From Nocardia sp. NRRL S-836 (GTDB lineage Bacteria; Actinomycetota; Actinomycetes; Mycobacteriales; Pseudonocardiaceae), in assembly GCF_001279525.1 (NCBI RefSeq), contig NZ_LGDY01000105.1:1-64000 (forward strand): DNA of 64,000 nucleotides. The letters run 5' to 3'. Within the stretch, counting starts at the first letter, position 1. The number at the start of each line of letters is the position of its first letter. Below, one piece after another: positions 53,141-60,957 of the stretch. Made by a program: the position numbers and the translations under genes. The notes beneath the pieces are model-generated. The model did no database searches and was not told the DNA's origin. It worked only from the letters and a program-made list of their open reading frames with translations.

Positions 53141-54666
53141 CCCAGCCACACCTTGTCGAACCGGGCCCAGTCCAGCGTGTTGGCCGGTGCGGTGGAGATC
53201 CCGCCGACGGTCGGCTTCGCGCCCAGGATCCAGTCGGCGAAGCCCCACATCAGGTAGCCGCCCTCGGCGTGCAGCACGCTCTGCATCTCCCGGTACGCCC
53301 GGGTGCGCGCGGCCGGGTCCGAAGTGGACACCGCCCTCTCGTACAGCGCGTCGAACTCGGGCCGCGCCCACCTGGTCACGTTGGTGCCCGAACCGCTGAG
53401 CAGGCGTTGCGCGATGTGGGTCTCGATGGGCATGGCACCGGAGCGGAAGCTCGACAGGGAGCCGTTCTTGAGCGTGTCCGCCCAGTAGCTGTCCTTGTTG
53501 CCCTGCACCACCTCGATGGTCAGGCCGGAGCCCTTGACCTGGTCGGCGAACACCGTGGCGGCCTCGACCATGCCGGCCGCCGCCGTCGAGGTGTCGAGCT
53601 TGACCACCAGGCCCTCCGCACCGGCCTTGCGGATCAGGAACTTCGCCTTGTCCAGGTCGCGTTCCCGTTGCGGCAGGTCGTCGGCGTAGTGCCGGTAGCC
53701 CTTGCCGAACAGGTCGTTGCCGACCTGCCCGCTGCCCGCGAGCACCGACTCCACCAGCTGCGGCCGGTCGGCGAGCAGGAACAGCGCCTCCCGCAGGTCG
53801 CGGTTGTCGAACGGGGCCCGGTCCACCTTCATGGCGAACGCCTGCACCGCGCTGTTGGGGGAGCGGTGGATCGTCATCCGGTCGCCGGAGGCGTTGCCGC
53901 GCGCGGTGGTCGGCGTGAGGTCGTGCGCGTACTCGACCTGGCCCCCCAGCAACGCGTTGGTGCGCGCGGACTCCTCGTTGGCGATCACGAACTCCAGCTC
54001 GTCCAGCAGCGGCGCGTCCTCCCAGTGGTCCGGGTTGCGCTTGAGCAGCACGGACCGGCCCGGCTCGAACGACACGAACCGGAACGCCCCCGACCCGACC
54101 GGTGCGGTGAAGTCCTCCGCGCCCTCGGGCACGATGTAGGCGCCGAACGCCGCGAGGGCGTTGGGGAACTCGCCGAACGGCCGCTTCAGCGCGAACTCCA
54201 CGGTGCGGTCGTCGACGGCACGGCTGTTCGGCAGGTCGATCAGCGCGAGGCTCGACTTGGCGCGGAACGCGCGCTTCGGGTCGAGGATGCGCGCGTAGCT
54301 CGCGAGGACGTCCTGCGCTCGCACCGGTCTGCCGTCGTGGAACGCCGCCTGGCGCAGCGTGATCCGCCACCGGGTCAGGTCCACGTTCGGCTCCCACCTC
54401 TGAGCGAGCCGCGGCTGCGGCGACACGTCACCGCCGAGGTCGGCGAGCTTGTCGAACATCGCCTTCGACCGCGCGGCCTCGACGAACAGGTTGGCCAGGT
54501 GCGGGTCGAGGACCTCCTTGGCGCCACCACCGGCGAACGCGGCGCGGAGCCGGCCGCCGGTGCGCGGGGTGGAGGCCGCCGGGGCCGCACCGGCGCCGCA
54601 CCCCGCGAGGGTGCCGACCGCCAGACCGGAGGTGAGGCCGAGGAAACCGCGGCGGTTCAGGGACAT
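53137..54666 (-). CDS. family 5 solute-binding lipoprotein (OppA/NikA/CntA type)
   Basis: A 509-residue extracytoplasmic lipoprotein. The N-terminus NRRGFLGLTSGLAVGTLAGC has a twin-arginine-like RR and a lipobox (LAGC), so it is probably exported by Tat and lipid-anchored. Family features include LDPHLANLF, WRITLRQAAFHDGRPVRAQD and RNPDHWEDAP. Members bind peptides, nickel complexes or opine metallophores such as staphylopine (CntA). In this operon it should capture the metal-loaded product. ATG 54666 starts 11 bases after the methyltransferase gene. Confidence 0.9.
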   Translation of the reverse strand: MSLNRRGFLGLTSGLAVGTLAGCGAGAAPAASTPRTGGRLRAAFAGGGAKEVLDPHLANLFVEAARSKAMFDKLADLGGDVSPQPRLAQRWEPNVDLTRWRITLRQAAFHDGRPVRAQDVLASYARILDPKRAFRAKSSLALIDLPNSRAVDDRTVEFALKRPFGEFPNALAAFGAYIVPEGAEDFTAPVGSGAFRFVSFEPGRSVLLKRNPDHWEDAPLLDELEFVIANEESARTNALLGGQVEYAHDLTPTTARGNASGDRMTIHRSPNSAVQAFAMKVDRAPFDNRDLREALFLLADRPQLVESVLAGSGQVGNDLFGKGYRHYADDLPQRERDLDKAKFLIRKAGAEGLVVKLDTSTAAAGMVEAATVFADQVKGSGLTIEVVQGNKDSYWADTLKNGSLSSFRSGAMPIETHIAQRLLSGSGTNVTRWARPEFDALYERAVSTSDPAARTRAYREMQSVLHAEGGYLMWGFADWILGAKPTVGGISTAPANTLDWARFDKVWLG

Positions 54667-54677
54667 TCTGGTTCCTT

Positions 54678-55463
54678 TCACTGGCACCCGTCTCGGCGGA
54701 GGCGGGCCACGACGTGGAGGCGGTCGCCGGACAGCGCGCCACTCAGCGGGGCGTCGGCGGTCCAGAGCGGGTCGGTGCGCGGGCCGGGCGCGTCGAACAG
54801 GGCGAGCACGTCGAACCCGGCGAGGTCGAGCAGGTGGCGCAGCTCCTGCGGGAACAGCAGGCGCCAGGCCGACCGCTGCACGAGCGGTTCGGTGCGCTCC
54901 GCCCACTCCCAGGTGCGCCGGCGCCGCAGCAGCTGGGCGGCGTGGTCGATCCACAGCTCGGTGTGCGAGGTGTACTCGGTGCCCCGCCACGTGACCGAGC
55001 GGGTGCGCACACCGTCGAGCAGCTCGGTGTTGCCCAGGAAGAACGCGCCGTTGCGCATCTCCGCGACGAGCAGGCCGCCCGGCGAGAGGTGTGCGCGGCA
55101 GCGGGCCAGGAACGCGTCCAGGTCGGCGTTGGTGTGGCAGTACAGCATCGCGCTGTCCAGGCACGTGATGACGTCGAAGCGGCAGCCGAGGTCGAAGGAC
55201 CGCATGTCGGCCAGCGCCACGCCGACCGCCGGGTGGTGCTTGCGGACGTGCGCGAGCATGGCCGCCGAGCTGTCGATGCCGGCGACGCGGTAACCGTTGC
55301 GCGACAACCAGCCCGCGTCACGGCCGGTGCCGCAGCCGATGTCGAGCAGGTCCCGTCCGCCGCCGAACCGGGTCACCACGTCGTGCACGAACCGGGCGGC
55401 CACGTGCCCGGGATCGGGGAACTGGTGCTCGTACAGCTCGGGGTTGTCGGTGAGCAGGTTCAT
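54678..55463 (-). CDS. SAM-dependent methyltransferase
   Basis: A 261-residue class I methyltransferase: LLDIGCGTGRDAGWL is the SAM site, VAGIDSSAAMLAHV and ALADMRSFDL follow. It resembles small-molecule N- or O-methyltransferases (methyltransferase 25 type). ATG 55463 overlaps the MFS stop (ATGA). Within the operon it could tailor the small metal-binding molecule. Confidence 0.85.
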   Translation of the reverse strand: MNLLTDNPELYEHQFPDPGHVAARFVHDVVTRFGGGRDLLDIGCGTGRDAGWLSRNGYRVAGIDSSAAMLAHVRKHHPAVGVALADMRSFDLGCRFDVITCLDSAMLYCHTNADLDAFLARCRAHLSPGGLLVAEMRNGAFFLGNTELLDGVRTRSVTWRGTEYTSHTELWIDHAAQLLRRRRTWEWAERTEPLVQRSAWRLLFPQELRHLLDLAGFDVLALFDAPGPRTDPLWTADAPLSGALSGDRLHVVARLRRDGCQ

Positions 55464-56635
55464 CGGGTGATCCCTTCCGGCTGCGCCGGGGTGAGTGCGC
55501 CGCGGCGGTGCAGCCAGGCCACACCGGCGGCGCTGACGAGTCCGATCGCGACGCAGAGCAGGGACGCGAGCCGGTCGCCGACCCCGCTGACCCACCCGAT
55601 CGCGGTGTTGCCGAGGGCGGCGGCCAGCCCCGACCCGAGGTAGAACACGCCGAAGTGCGTGCCCGCCAGGCTGTCCGGGCCGAACGAGGGGATCAGGTCG
55701 TAGACCAGCGGGTGCGCGATCATCACCCCGGCCGCCAGCGCGAGCGTGGCCACCAGCACCGGCACGAGCCCGGACCACAGCGCGGGCACGGCGAAGCCCG
55801 CGCCCATCACGGCGAGGCCGGCGGCGATCACGGGTCCCCGCGTGCGGTCCGCCACGAAGCGGGTGATGCGCACCTGGAACAGCAGCGTGACGACCGTGGA
55901 GACCACGAACAGCGCGGCCACCACCCCCGCCCACCCGGTGGCCTTCTGCGCCTGGATCGGCAGCAGCAGGTAGAGCTGGTTCTGCAGGACGAACATCCCG
56001 CTGAGCACGCCGGTGAACGCGACGAACCGGCGGTTCGCCAGGCACTCGCGCCAGTCGCCGAGGACCGACCCGCCCCGGCGAGCGGCCGGACGTGCGGGCA
56101 GCACGACGGCCTGGGCGGCGGTCAGCGCCGCGAAGATCCCGGCCGCCACCACCGCCGAGACGCGGAAGTCCCACAGCAGCAACACACTGCCGAGCACCGG
56201 CCCGCACAATGCACCCGCCTGGGCGTAGACGTTGAACCGCGCGAACGCCTCGGTGCGCTCCTTCCCCGCCTCCAAGGCGATGTACGCGCGCACCGCGGGG
56301 TTGAACAGCGCCCCGGCCAGTCCACTGAGGACCGATGCGAGCAGCACGACGGTCAGCGACTCACCGATCGCGAACAGCCCGAACCCGACCGTGCGCAACG
56401 CACAACCGGCCAGGATCGCCGTCCGCGGCCCGAGCCGGTCCGACGCCGTGCCGCCCACCAGGAACAGCCCCTGCTGGCTCAGCGTCCGCACGCCGAGCAC
56501 CACGCCGATCACGGTCGCGGACATGCCCAGCGCGCCCAGGTGCACGGCGAGATAGGGGATGAGCAGGTAGAAACCGGTGTTCACGGCGAACTGGTTGACC
56601 AGCAACAACCGCACCGGCAACGTGAACCGGGTCAT
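55460..56635 (-). CDS. MFS transporter, candidate exporter
   Basis: A 391-residue 12-helix transporter. The cytoplasmic loop between helices 2 and 3 has GGTASDRLGPRTAIL, the MFS motif A, and RAYIALEAGKERTEAFARFN is a typical later loop for drug-proton antiporters. Placed between biosynthesis and import genes and coupled on both sides (ATGA), it is a good candidate for export of the metallophore, the role CntE plays for staphylopine. Confidence 0.9.
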   Translation of the reverse strand: MTRFTLPVRLLLVNQFAVNTGFYLLIPYLAVHLGALGMSATVIGVVLGVRTLSQQGLFLVGGTASDRLGPRTAILAGCALRTVGFGLFAIGESLTVVLLASVLSGLAGALFNPAVRAYIALEAGKERTEAFARFNVYAQAGALCGPVLGSVLLLWDFRVSAVVAAGIFAALTAAQAVVLPARPAARRGGSVLGDWRECLANRRFVAFTGVLSGMFVLQNQLYLLLPIQAQKATGWAGVVAALFVVSTVVTLLFQVRITRFVADRTRGPVIAAGLAVMGAGFAVPALWSGLVPVLVATLALAAGVMIAHPLVYDLIPSFGPDSLAGTHFGVFYLGSGLAAALGNTAIGWVSGVGDRLASLLCVAIGLVSAAGVAWLHRRGALTPAQPEGITR

Positions 56636-57660
56636 CGCCGCACCACGCCCAGACCTGGCGCCCCGGACAGCCGCAGCGTGCCGTCCTCACCGCCGATGCC
56701 CGACCACGGGTCGTGCGCCAGCAACAGGTGCCCGTCCAGGTCGACCCACCGGGCGTGCCCGGCGAGGTGGACCGCGGGCGCGATGCCGAGCGAGCTGGCC
56801 ACCAGGCAACCCAGCATCACGTCCAGGCCGCCGTCGCGGGCGGCAGAGACGATGTCCAGCGCGGGCCGCAGGCCGCCGCACTTGGCGAGCTTGACGTTGA
56901 CGCCGTCCACCGCGCCCGCGAGCCGCCGCACGTCGTCGGCGGTGGCGGCGTCCTCGTCGGCGACCAGCGGTGCCGGGCAGCGCTCGCGCACCCACGCCAG
57001 CGCGTCCGGATCACCGGGCGGGATCGGTTGCTCCACCGCGTCGAGCACGACACCCGCCGCGGTGAGCCGGTCGACGACGCGCACCGTCTCGTCCGCGCTC
57101 CAGCCGCCGTTGGGGTCGAGCACCAGCCGGGCCTCCGGTGCGGCGGCGCGGACCGCGGTCACGGCGGCGACGTCCCGTTCCGGATCGGCTCCCGCCTTGA
57201 CCTTGAGCACGCGGAACCCGCGTCCGGTCAGCGCGGCCGCCTGGGCCGCGGCGTCCTGCGGCGTGGTGATGCCGATGGTGTAGGCGGTCGGGGTGTCGGC
57301 CCACCGCAGAACTCCGGCCAGCACGTGCACCGGAACGGCCCGGTGCAGGGCGAGCAGGTCGTGCAGTGCCGCGTCGACCGCCGCACGCACGCCCTGCGGC
57401 ACAACGGGTTCCGCGTGCAGGGCGGCGAGCGCGGTGTCCGGTGAGTCCGCGCCGGCGAGGACCGGCCGGAGCCGCTCCAGGCAGGACGTGATCGCCTCGA
57501 CGTCGAGCCGGTAGTAGGTGCTCGTGACGACCTCGCCGTGCCCGCGCTGCCCGTCGTGCTCCACGACGACGCGCACGGCGTCCCGGCGCGACATCACCGA
57601 CCTGGAGATGCGCAGCGGTGTGCCCAGTTCGAGGCCGTAGACCTCCCAGTCGATCCTCAC
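56632..57660 (-). CDS. dipeptide epimerase (enolase superfamily)
   Basis: A 342-residue enolase-superfamily protein, close to L-Ala-D/L-Glu epimerases. YTIGITTPQDAAAQAAAL and the base in LKVKAG, the metal ligands in LDPNGGWS, an EQP segment and DEDAATA, and the second base in NVKLAKCGG are in order. Such enzymes epimerise the alpha carbon of a residue in a dipeptide. Directly after an ATP-grasp ligase and an amino acid-forming PLP enzyme this suggests a dipeptide product with a D-residue. GTG 57660 overlaps the PLP gene stop (GTGA). Confidence 0.87.
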   Translation of the reverse strand: MRIDWEVYGLELGTPLRISRSVMSRRDAVRVVVEHDGQRGHGEVVTSTYYRLDVEAITSCLERLRPVLAGADSPDTALAALHAEPVVPQGVRAAVDAALHDLLALHRAVPVHVLAGVLRWADTPTAYTIGITTPQDAAAQAAALTGRGFRVLKVKAGADPERDVAAVTAVRAAAPEARLVLDPNGGWSADETVRVVDRLTAAGVVLDAVEQPIPPGDPDALAWVRERCPAPLVADEDAATADDVRRLAGAVDGVNVKLAKCGGLRPALDIVSAARDGGLDVMLGCLVASSLGIAPAVHLAGHARWVDLDGHLLLAHDPWSGIGGEDGTLRLSGAPGLGVVRR

Positions 57661-58715
57661 GCGAGCACCACCGCCCTCGGTGTGACGACCGTGCGGCACC
57701 GGGTCCAGCCCGTCGCCTCGACGCGGAGCGGGTCGCCGATCTCCACCGGCCGGTCGGCGGCCGGTGCGAGCAGGCCGCGGGCGGTGCAGAAGTCGTCGTC
57801 GAAGATCGTGCCGAGGTAGCGGTGCGGGCCGTCCGGGAAGATCGCCGCGACCGCCGCGCCGGGTTCGACCCTGGCCGCCCACGCCGCGACGAGCGCGACG
57901 GCGCCACTGCTCCACCCGCCCGTGACGAAGGCGTCGCGGGCGAGCCGGCGGCAGGCGTCCACCACCTCGACCGGGCCGAGCCAGTGCACCTCGTCGAACT
58001 CGGGGTACGCGACGTTGCGGGGGTGGATGCTGCTGCCCAGCCCGCGCATCACCCGTGCCCGCGCGGGCTGGCCGAAGATCGTGGAACCGACGGTGTCCAC
58101 GCCGATCAGCCGCACCCCCGGCCAGTACCGGCGCAGCTCGGCGACGACACCGGCGCTGTGCCCGCCGGTGCCCACGCTGCACACCAGCACGTCGACCTGG
58201 TCGAGCTGCTCCACGAGCTCCCTGGCCAGCCCGACGTAGCCGCGCGGGTTGTCGGGGTTGTTGTACTGGTCGGGCCAGTAGGCGTCGGGGAACTCGCGCA
58301 GCACGGCTTGGAGCCGGTCCAAGCGCGCCTGCTGCCAGCCGCCCACCGGGTGCGGCCGGTCCACCACCTCCAGCCGGGCCCCGTGCGCGCGCAGCAGGGT
58401 GCGCATCGACGGCTCCAGCTCGCTGTCCACCACCAGGACCACCGGGTGGCCGAAGGCCTGGCCCGCGAACGCGAGCCCGAGTCCGAGCGTGCCGCTGGTC
58501 GACTCCACGACGACCGCGCCGGGACGCAGCTCGCCGCGGTCGCGGGCGGCGCGCAGCATGGACACCGCCGGCCGGGCCTTCATGCCACCGGCGCTCAGGC
58601 ATTCGAGCTTGGCCCAGAACCCGCCGTGCCGGTGGGGGAGCGGCGTGTCGATGCGGGCGACCGGGCTCTGCCCCAGCAGGCCCAGCAGGTGCCGGTTCTG
58701 ACGCGGGATCAGCAC
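57657..58715 (-). CDS. cysteine synthase-like PLP enzyme (SbnA-like)
   Basis: A 352-residue fold-type II PLP enzyme. The PLP lysine is in AGGMKARPA (usually GSxKDRxA), the substrate loop is STSGTLGLGLA and the phosphate loop GTGGHSAG. This divergent version resembles SbnA and other beta-substituting synthases that make 2,3-diaminopropionate precursors rather than plain cysteine. It likely joins an amine, amino acid or sulfur nucleophile to an activated serine. GTG 58715 overlaps the upstream stop by design (GTGCTGA). No SbnB-like dehydrogenase is present. Confidence 0.85.
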   Translation of the reverse strand: MLIPRQNRHLLGLLGQSPVARIDTPLPHRHGGFWAKLECLSAGGMKARPAVSMLRAARDRGELRPGAVVVESTSGTLGLGLAFAGQAFGHPVVLVVDSELEPSMRTLLRAHGARLEVVDRPHPVGGWQQARLDRLQAVLREFPDAYWPDQYNNPDNPRGYVGLARELVEQLDQVDVLVCSVGTGGHSAGVVAELRRYWPGVRLIGVDTVGSTIFGQPARARVMRGLGSSIHPRNVAYPEFDEVHWLGPVEVVDACRRLARDAFVTGGWSSGAVALVAAWAARVEPGAAVAAIFPDGPHRYLGTIFDDDFCTARGLLAPAADRPVEIGDPLRVEATGWTRCRTVVTPRAVVLA

Positions 58716-59506
58716 GACGGGCGCTCCGTGTGGTGGTGGATCGTCGTGGGACCGCCGTCGAGCCAGAAGAACGGGTACGGCTCGGCGGACACGGCACGCA
58801 CACCGCTGCCGATGAACCACGGCAGGATCGCGGCCGCCGTCTGCGCGAACAGCACCACCGGCACGCCCGCCGCGACGGCACGGGCCAGCAGCGGCTCGAA
58901 CGTGCCGTTGCCGACCGTCATCCCCGAGGCGAGGACGAGGTCGCAGCCGTCCAGCGCGCTCTCCGCGTCGGTGGTGACCGGCTCGCCCCACTCGGTCGTG
59001 CCGCCCTTGAGGTCGCACGCCGCGTAGCTCGCGCCGCGCTCGCGCAGGTGGTGCAGCAGCGAGTTGACCACCCCGACCACCAGCACGTGGTCGCCCGGCA
59101 CGGGGTCGAGCAGGTCCACCACGGCCTGCGCGCGGGCCATGGACTTGGCCAGCGAGCTGCCGGGCCCGACGGTCACGGACTTGGTGGCGGTCAGGTGGTG
59201 CGGCCGGGCGTGCGCCAGGTAGGCGTCCAGCGCGGCGGTGCGGATGGCGGGGTTCGGGTGCCCGAGCAGGTCGAGCACCGATGCGCCGACGCAGTCGTGC
59301 ACCTCATCGTCGGCGATGTCCTCCACGGCGCACGACCCGACCGCCTCCTCCACGCGCAGGCTGACCACGGTGTTGCGGTAGGACTGTCCGCGCGTGGCGT
59401 GCCGGGCACCCTGCCTGGTGGTGAACCCGACGGTCACGGAGCACGTCGCCGGGTCGGGCCCCAGCCCACCGCTCCTGGCGAGTTCGACGAGATCGGCGAG
59501 CGTCAC
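58709..59506 (-). CDS. DUF4213/DUF364 protein (putative heavy-metal chelation family)
   Basis: A 265-residue protein. The N-terminal part (VTVGFTTRQGARHATRGQSY) fits DUF4213 and the C-terminal Rossmann-like part (VLVVGVVNSLLHHLRERGAS, CDLVLASGMTVGNGT) fits DUF364, a Pfam family labelled putative heavy-metal chelation. It is a rare domain for secondary metabolism, and its place right after the ATP-grasp gene in a Zur-box operon supports a metal-related role such as metal insertion or metallophore handling. GTG 59506 overlaps the ATP-grasp stop (GTGA). Confidence 0.8.
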   Translation of the reverse strand: MTLADLVELARSGGLGPDPATCSVTVGFTTRQGARHATRGQSYRNTVVSLRVEEAVGSCAVEDIADDEVHDCVGASVLDLLGHPNPAIRTAALDAYLAHARPHHLTATKSVTVGPGSSLAKSMARAQAVVDLLDPVPGDHVLVVGVVNSLLHHLRERGASYAACDLKGGTTEWGEPVTTDAESALDGCDLVLASGMTVGNGTFEPLLARAVAAGVPVVLFAQTAAAILPWFIGSGVRAVSAEPYPFFWLDGGPTTIHHHTERPSC

Positions 59507-60753
59507 GCGGACTCCTCGGCGTAGTCGACGGACAGCGCGCCCACGAGCTGCTCGGCCCGCGCACGGGCGCCCAGGCCGGCCGCGTCGGTCACCACGACGT
59601 GGCCGAGGTAGCTGTTGTTGCTGGTCGGCTCACCCGCGCGGTGACCGGGCCGCTTGACCGTCCAGTCCACGACGTCGGGCGCGGCGCCGAGTGCCTCGGC
59701 GCCGCGGACCGCGGACACCTGACCGGAGTGCGGCGGCAGCAGGAACGAGATCGCGGCGCTGCGCACACCGGTGTCCGCGGGACCGAGGTCCGGTCGTTGC
59801 CCGGCGGCCAGCTGCGCGTACGCGGCGGGCAGGTCGATGCCGGTGACCCGCCGGACCAGCTCGGTGATCTGGTTGCCCGCGGGACGCGGGTTGACCTCGA
59901 CCAGCTTCGGCCCGTCCGGCGTCAGCTTGACCTCGGTGTGCCCGACCACGCGATCCAGGCCCAGTGCCTCGATCGCGGCGACGGCGACCGCCTCGGCCTC
60001 GCCGGTGGGCAGGTCGGCGGGGAACATGTGCCCGCTCTCCACGAACCACGGATCGCCCGCGACGCTCTTGTCGGTGACGCCGACGACGTGCGTCGTGCCG
60101 TCGACCGTGACGGTCTCGACGCTCACCTCCGGCCCGGTCAGCAGCTCCTCCACCAGCACGGTCCGCACCCTGGGCTGGTTGCGGGCGTTGACCGGGAACG
60201 CCTCGATCGCGGCGAACGCCTCGCGCAGCGCGGCCTCGTCGGCGACCTTGCGCACGAACATCCCGGCGCACAGGTCGACCGGTTTCACCACCAGCGGGTA
60301 CCCCAGCTCCGCTGCCGCCCCGGCGAGCGCCGGCCAGTCCTCGGCGAGCGCGAAGCGAGGACCCGGCACACCGGCCGCGCTCAGCGTCGTGCGGGTGAGG
60401 TCCTTGCGGCACGCCCGTTCCACGGCCGCCGGATCGGGACCGGGCAGGCCCAGGTGCGCGGCGACCCGTGCGGTGGCCGGGAGGTAGTAGTCGCACGACG
60501 AGAGCACGCCGTCGAACCGCAGGACGGCGTGCAGGCGCTCGACGTGGTCCAGCAGCGCGGGCACGTCGTTGGTCTCGGCGGTGAGCACGTTCTCCGCTGC
60601 CAGCAACGGGTGCGGCTGCATCGGGGCGGCGCGCAGGTAGTGGTGCAGGTCGCGGGTGACGAAGGTGAAGCGGTGTCCCGACTCGTTGATCGCCCTCGGC
60701 AGCAGCGAGCTCATCGCGCCGACCCAGCTCTCGATCATCAACAGGTGAGCCAC
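59503..60753 (-). CDS. ATP-grasp carboxylate-amine ligase
   Basis: A 416-residue ATP-grasp ligase. Three parts are visible: an N-terminal Rossmann-like domain, the lid with YPLVVKPVDLCAGMFVRKV (ATP phosphate loop), and the Mg-binding HTEVKLTPDGPKLVEVNPRP. It would join two amino acid-type acids through an acyl-phosphate, substituting for an NRPS. First gene of the long coupled operon. GTG 60753 has a strong GGGAGGGGG site; two Zur-like palindromes lie 46-97 bases upstream. Confidence 0.9.
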   Translation of the reverse strand: MAHLLMIESWVGAMSSLLPRAINESGHRFTFVTRDLHHYLRAAPMQPHPLLAAENVLTAETNDVPALLDHVERLHAVLRFDGVLSSCDYYLPATARVAAHLGLPGPDPAAVERACRKDLTRTTLSAAGVPGPRFALAEDWPALAGAAAELGYPLVVKPVDLCAGMFVRKVADEAALREAFAAIEAFPVNARNQPRVRTVLVEELLTGPEVSVETVTVDGTTHVVGVTDKSVAGDPWFVESGHMFPADLPTGEAEAVAVAAIEALGLDRVVGHTEVKLTPDGPKLVEVNPRPAGNQITELVRRVTGIDLPAAYAQLAAGQRPDLGPADTGVRSAAISFLLPPHSGQVSAVRGAEALGAAPDVVDWTVKRPGHRAGEPTSNNSYLGHVVVTDAAGLGARARAEQLVGALSVDYAEESA

Positions 60754-60798
60754 ATGTCCCCCTCCCCGGCCGCGACTCCCGCGGCCGACTGGGGAACA

Positions 60799-60813
60799 TG
60801 GTAATCATTACCG
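60799..60813. promoter_or_regulatory. Zur-like 7-1-7 box 1
   Basis: TGGTAATCATTACCG pairs TGGTAAT with ATTACCG around C with one mismatch at the ends. It has the size, symmetry and AT-rich centre of actinomycete Zur boxes (consensus near TGAAAATCATTTTCA). It lies 46 bases before the first gene of the metallophore-like operon. Confidence 0.6.
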
Positions 60814-60835
60814 TTTTCAAAGATCCACCGCCTCC

Positions 60836-60850
60836 TGAAAACGGTTGTCA
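60836..60850. promoter_or_regulatory. Zur-like 7-1-7 box 2
   Basis: TGAAAACGGTTGTCA pairs TGAAAAC with GTTGTCA around G with one mismatch and matches the Zur consensus on its left half exactly (TGAAAA). It is 37 bases from box 1 centre to centre. Between them ACCGTTTTCA and TGAAAACGGT also form a perfect 10-bp inverted repeat, so several dimers could bind side by side. Confidence 0.6.
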
Positions 60851-60880
60851 CCTTCCCTGGAGGCATCGGGTCAGGACGCA

Positions 60881-60920
60881 CCAAGCGCCGGTGAGCGGGA
60901 GTCCGCTCACCGGCGCTTGG
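60881..60920. terminator. hairpin terminator after the histidine kinase gene
   Basis: A perfect 18-bp stem (CCAAGCGCCGGTGAGCGG and its complement) and a GAGT loop lie 38 bases downstream of the histidine kinase stop. It separates that transcript from the metallophore-like operon. Confidence 0.88.
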
Positions 60921-60957
60921 GGTCTGTCTTGTCGAGCTGGCGCAGCGCGCCGAGCTG

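Noticed and set aside
60881..60920. The hairpin as an operator of the metallophore operon.
   Set aside because: A perfect 18-bp GC-rich stem just after the kinase stop is best explained as a terminator.
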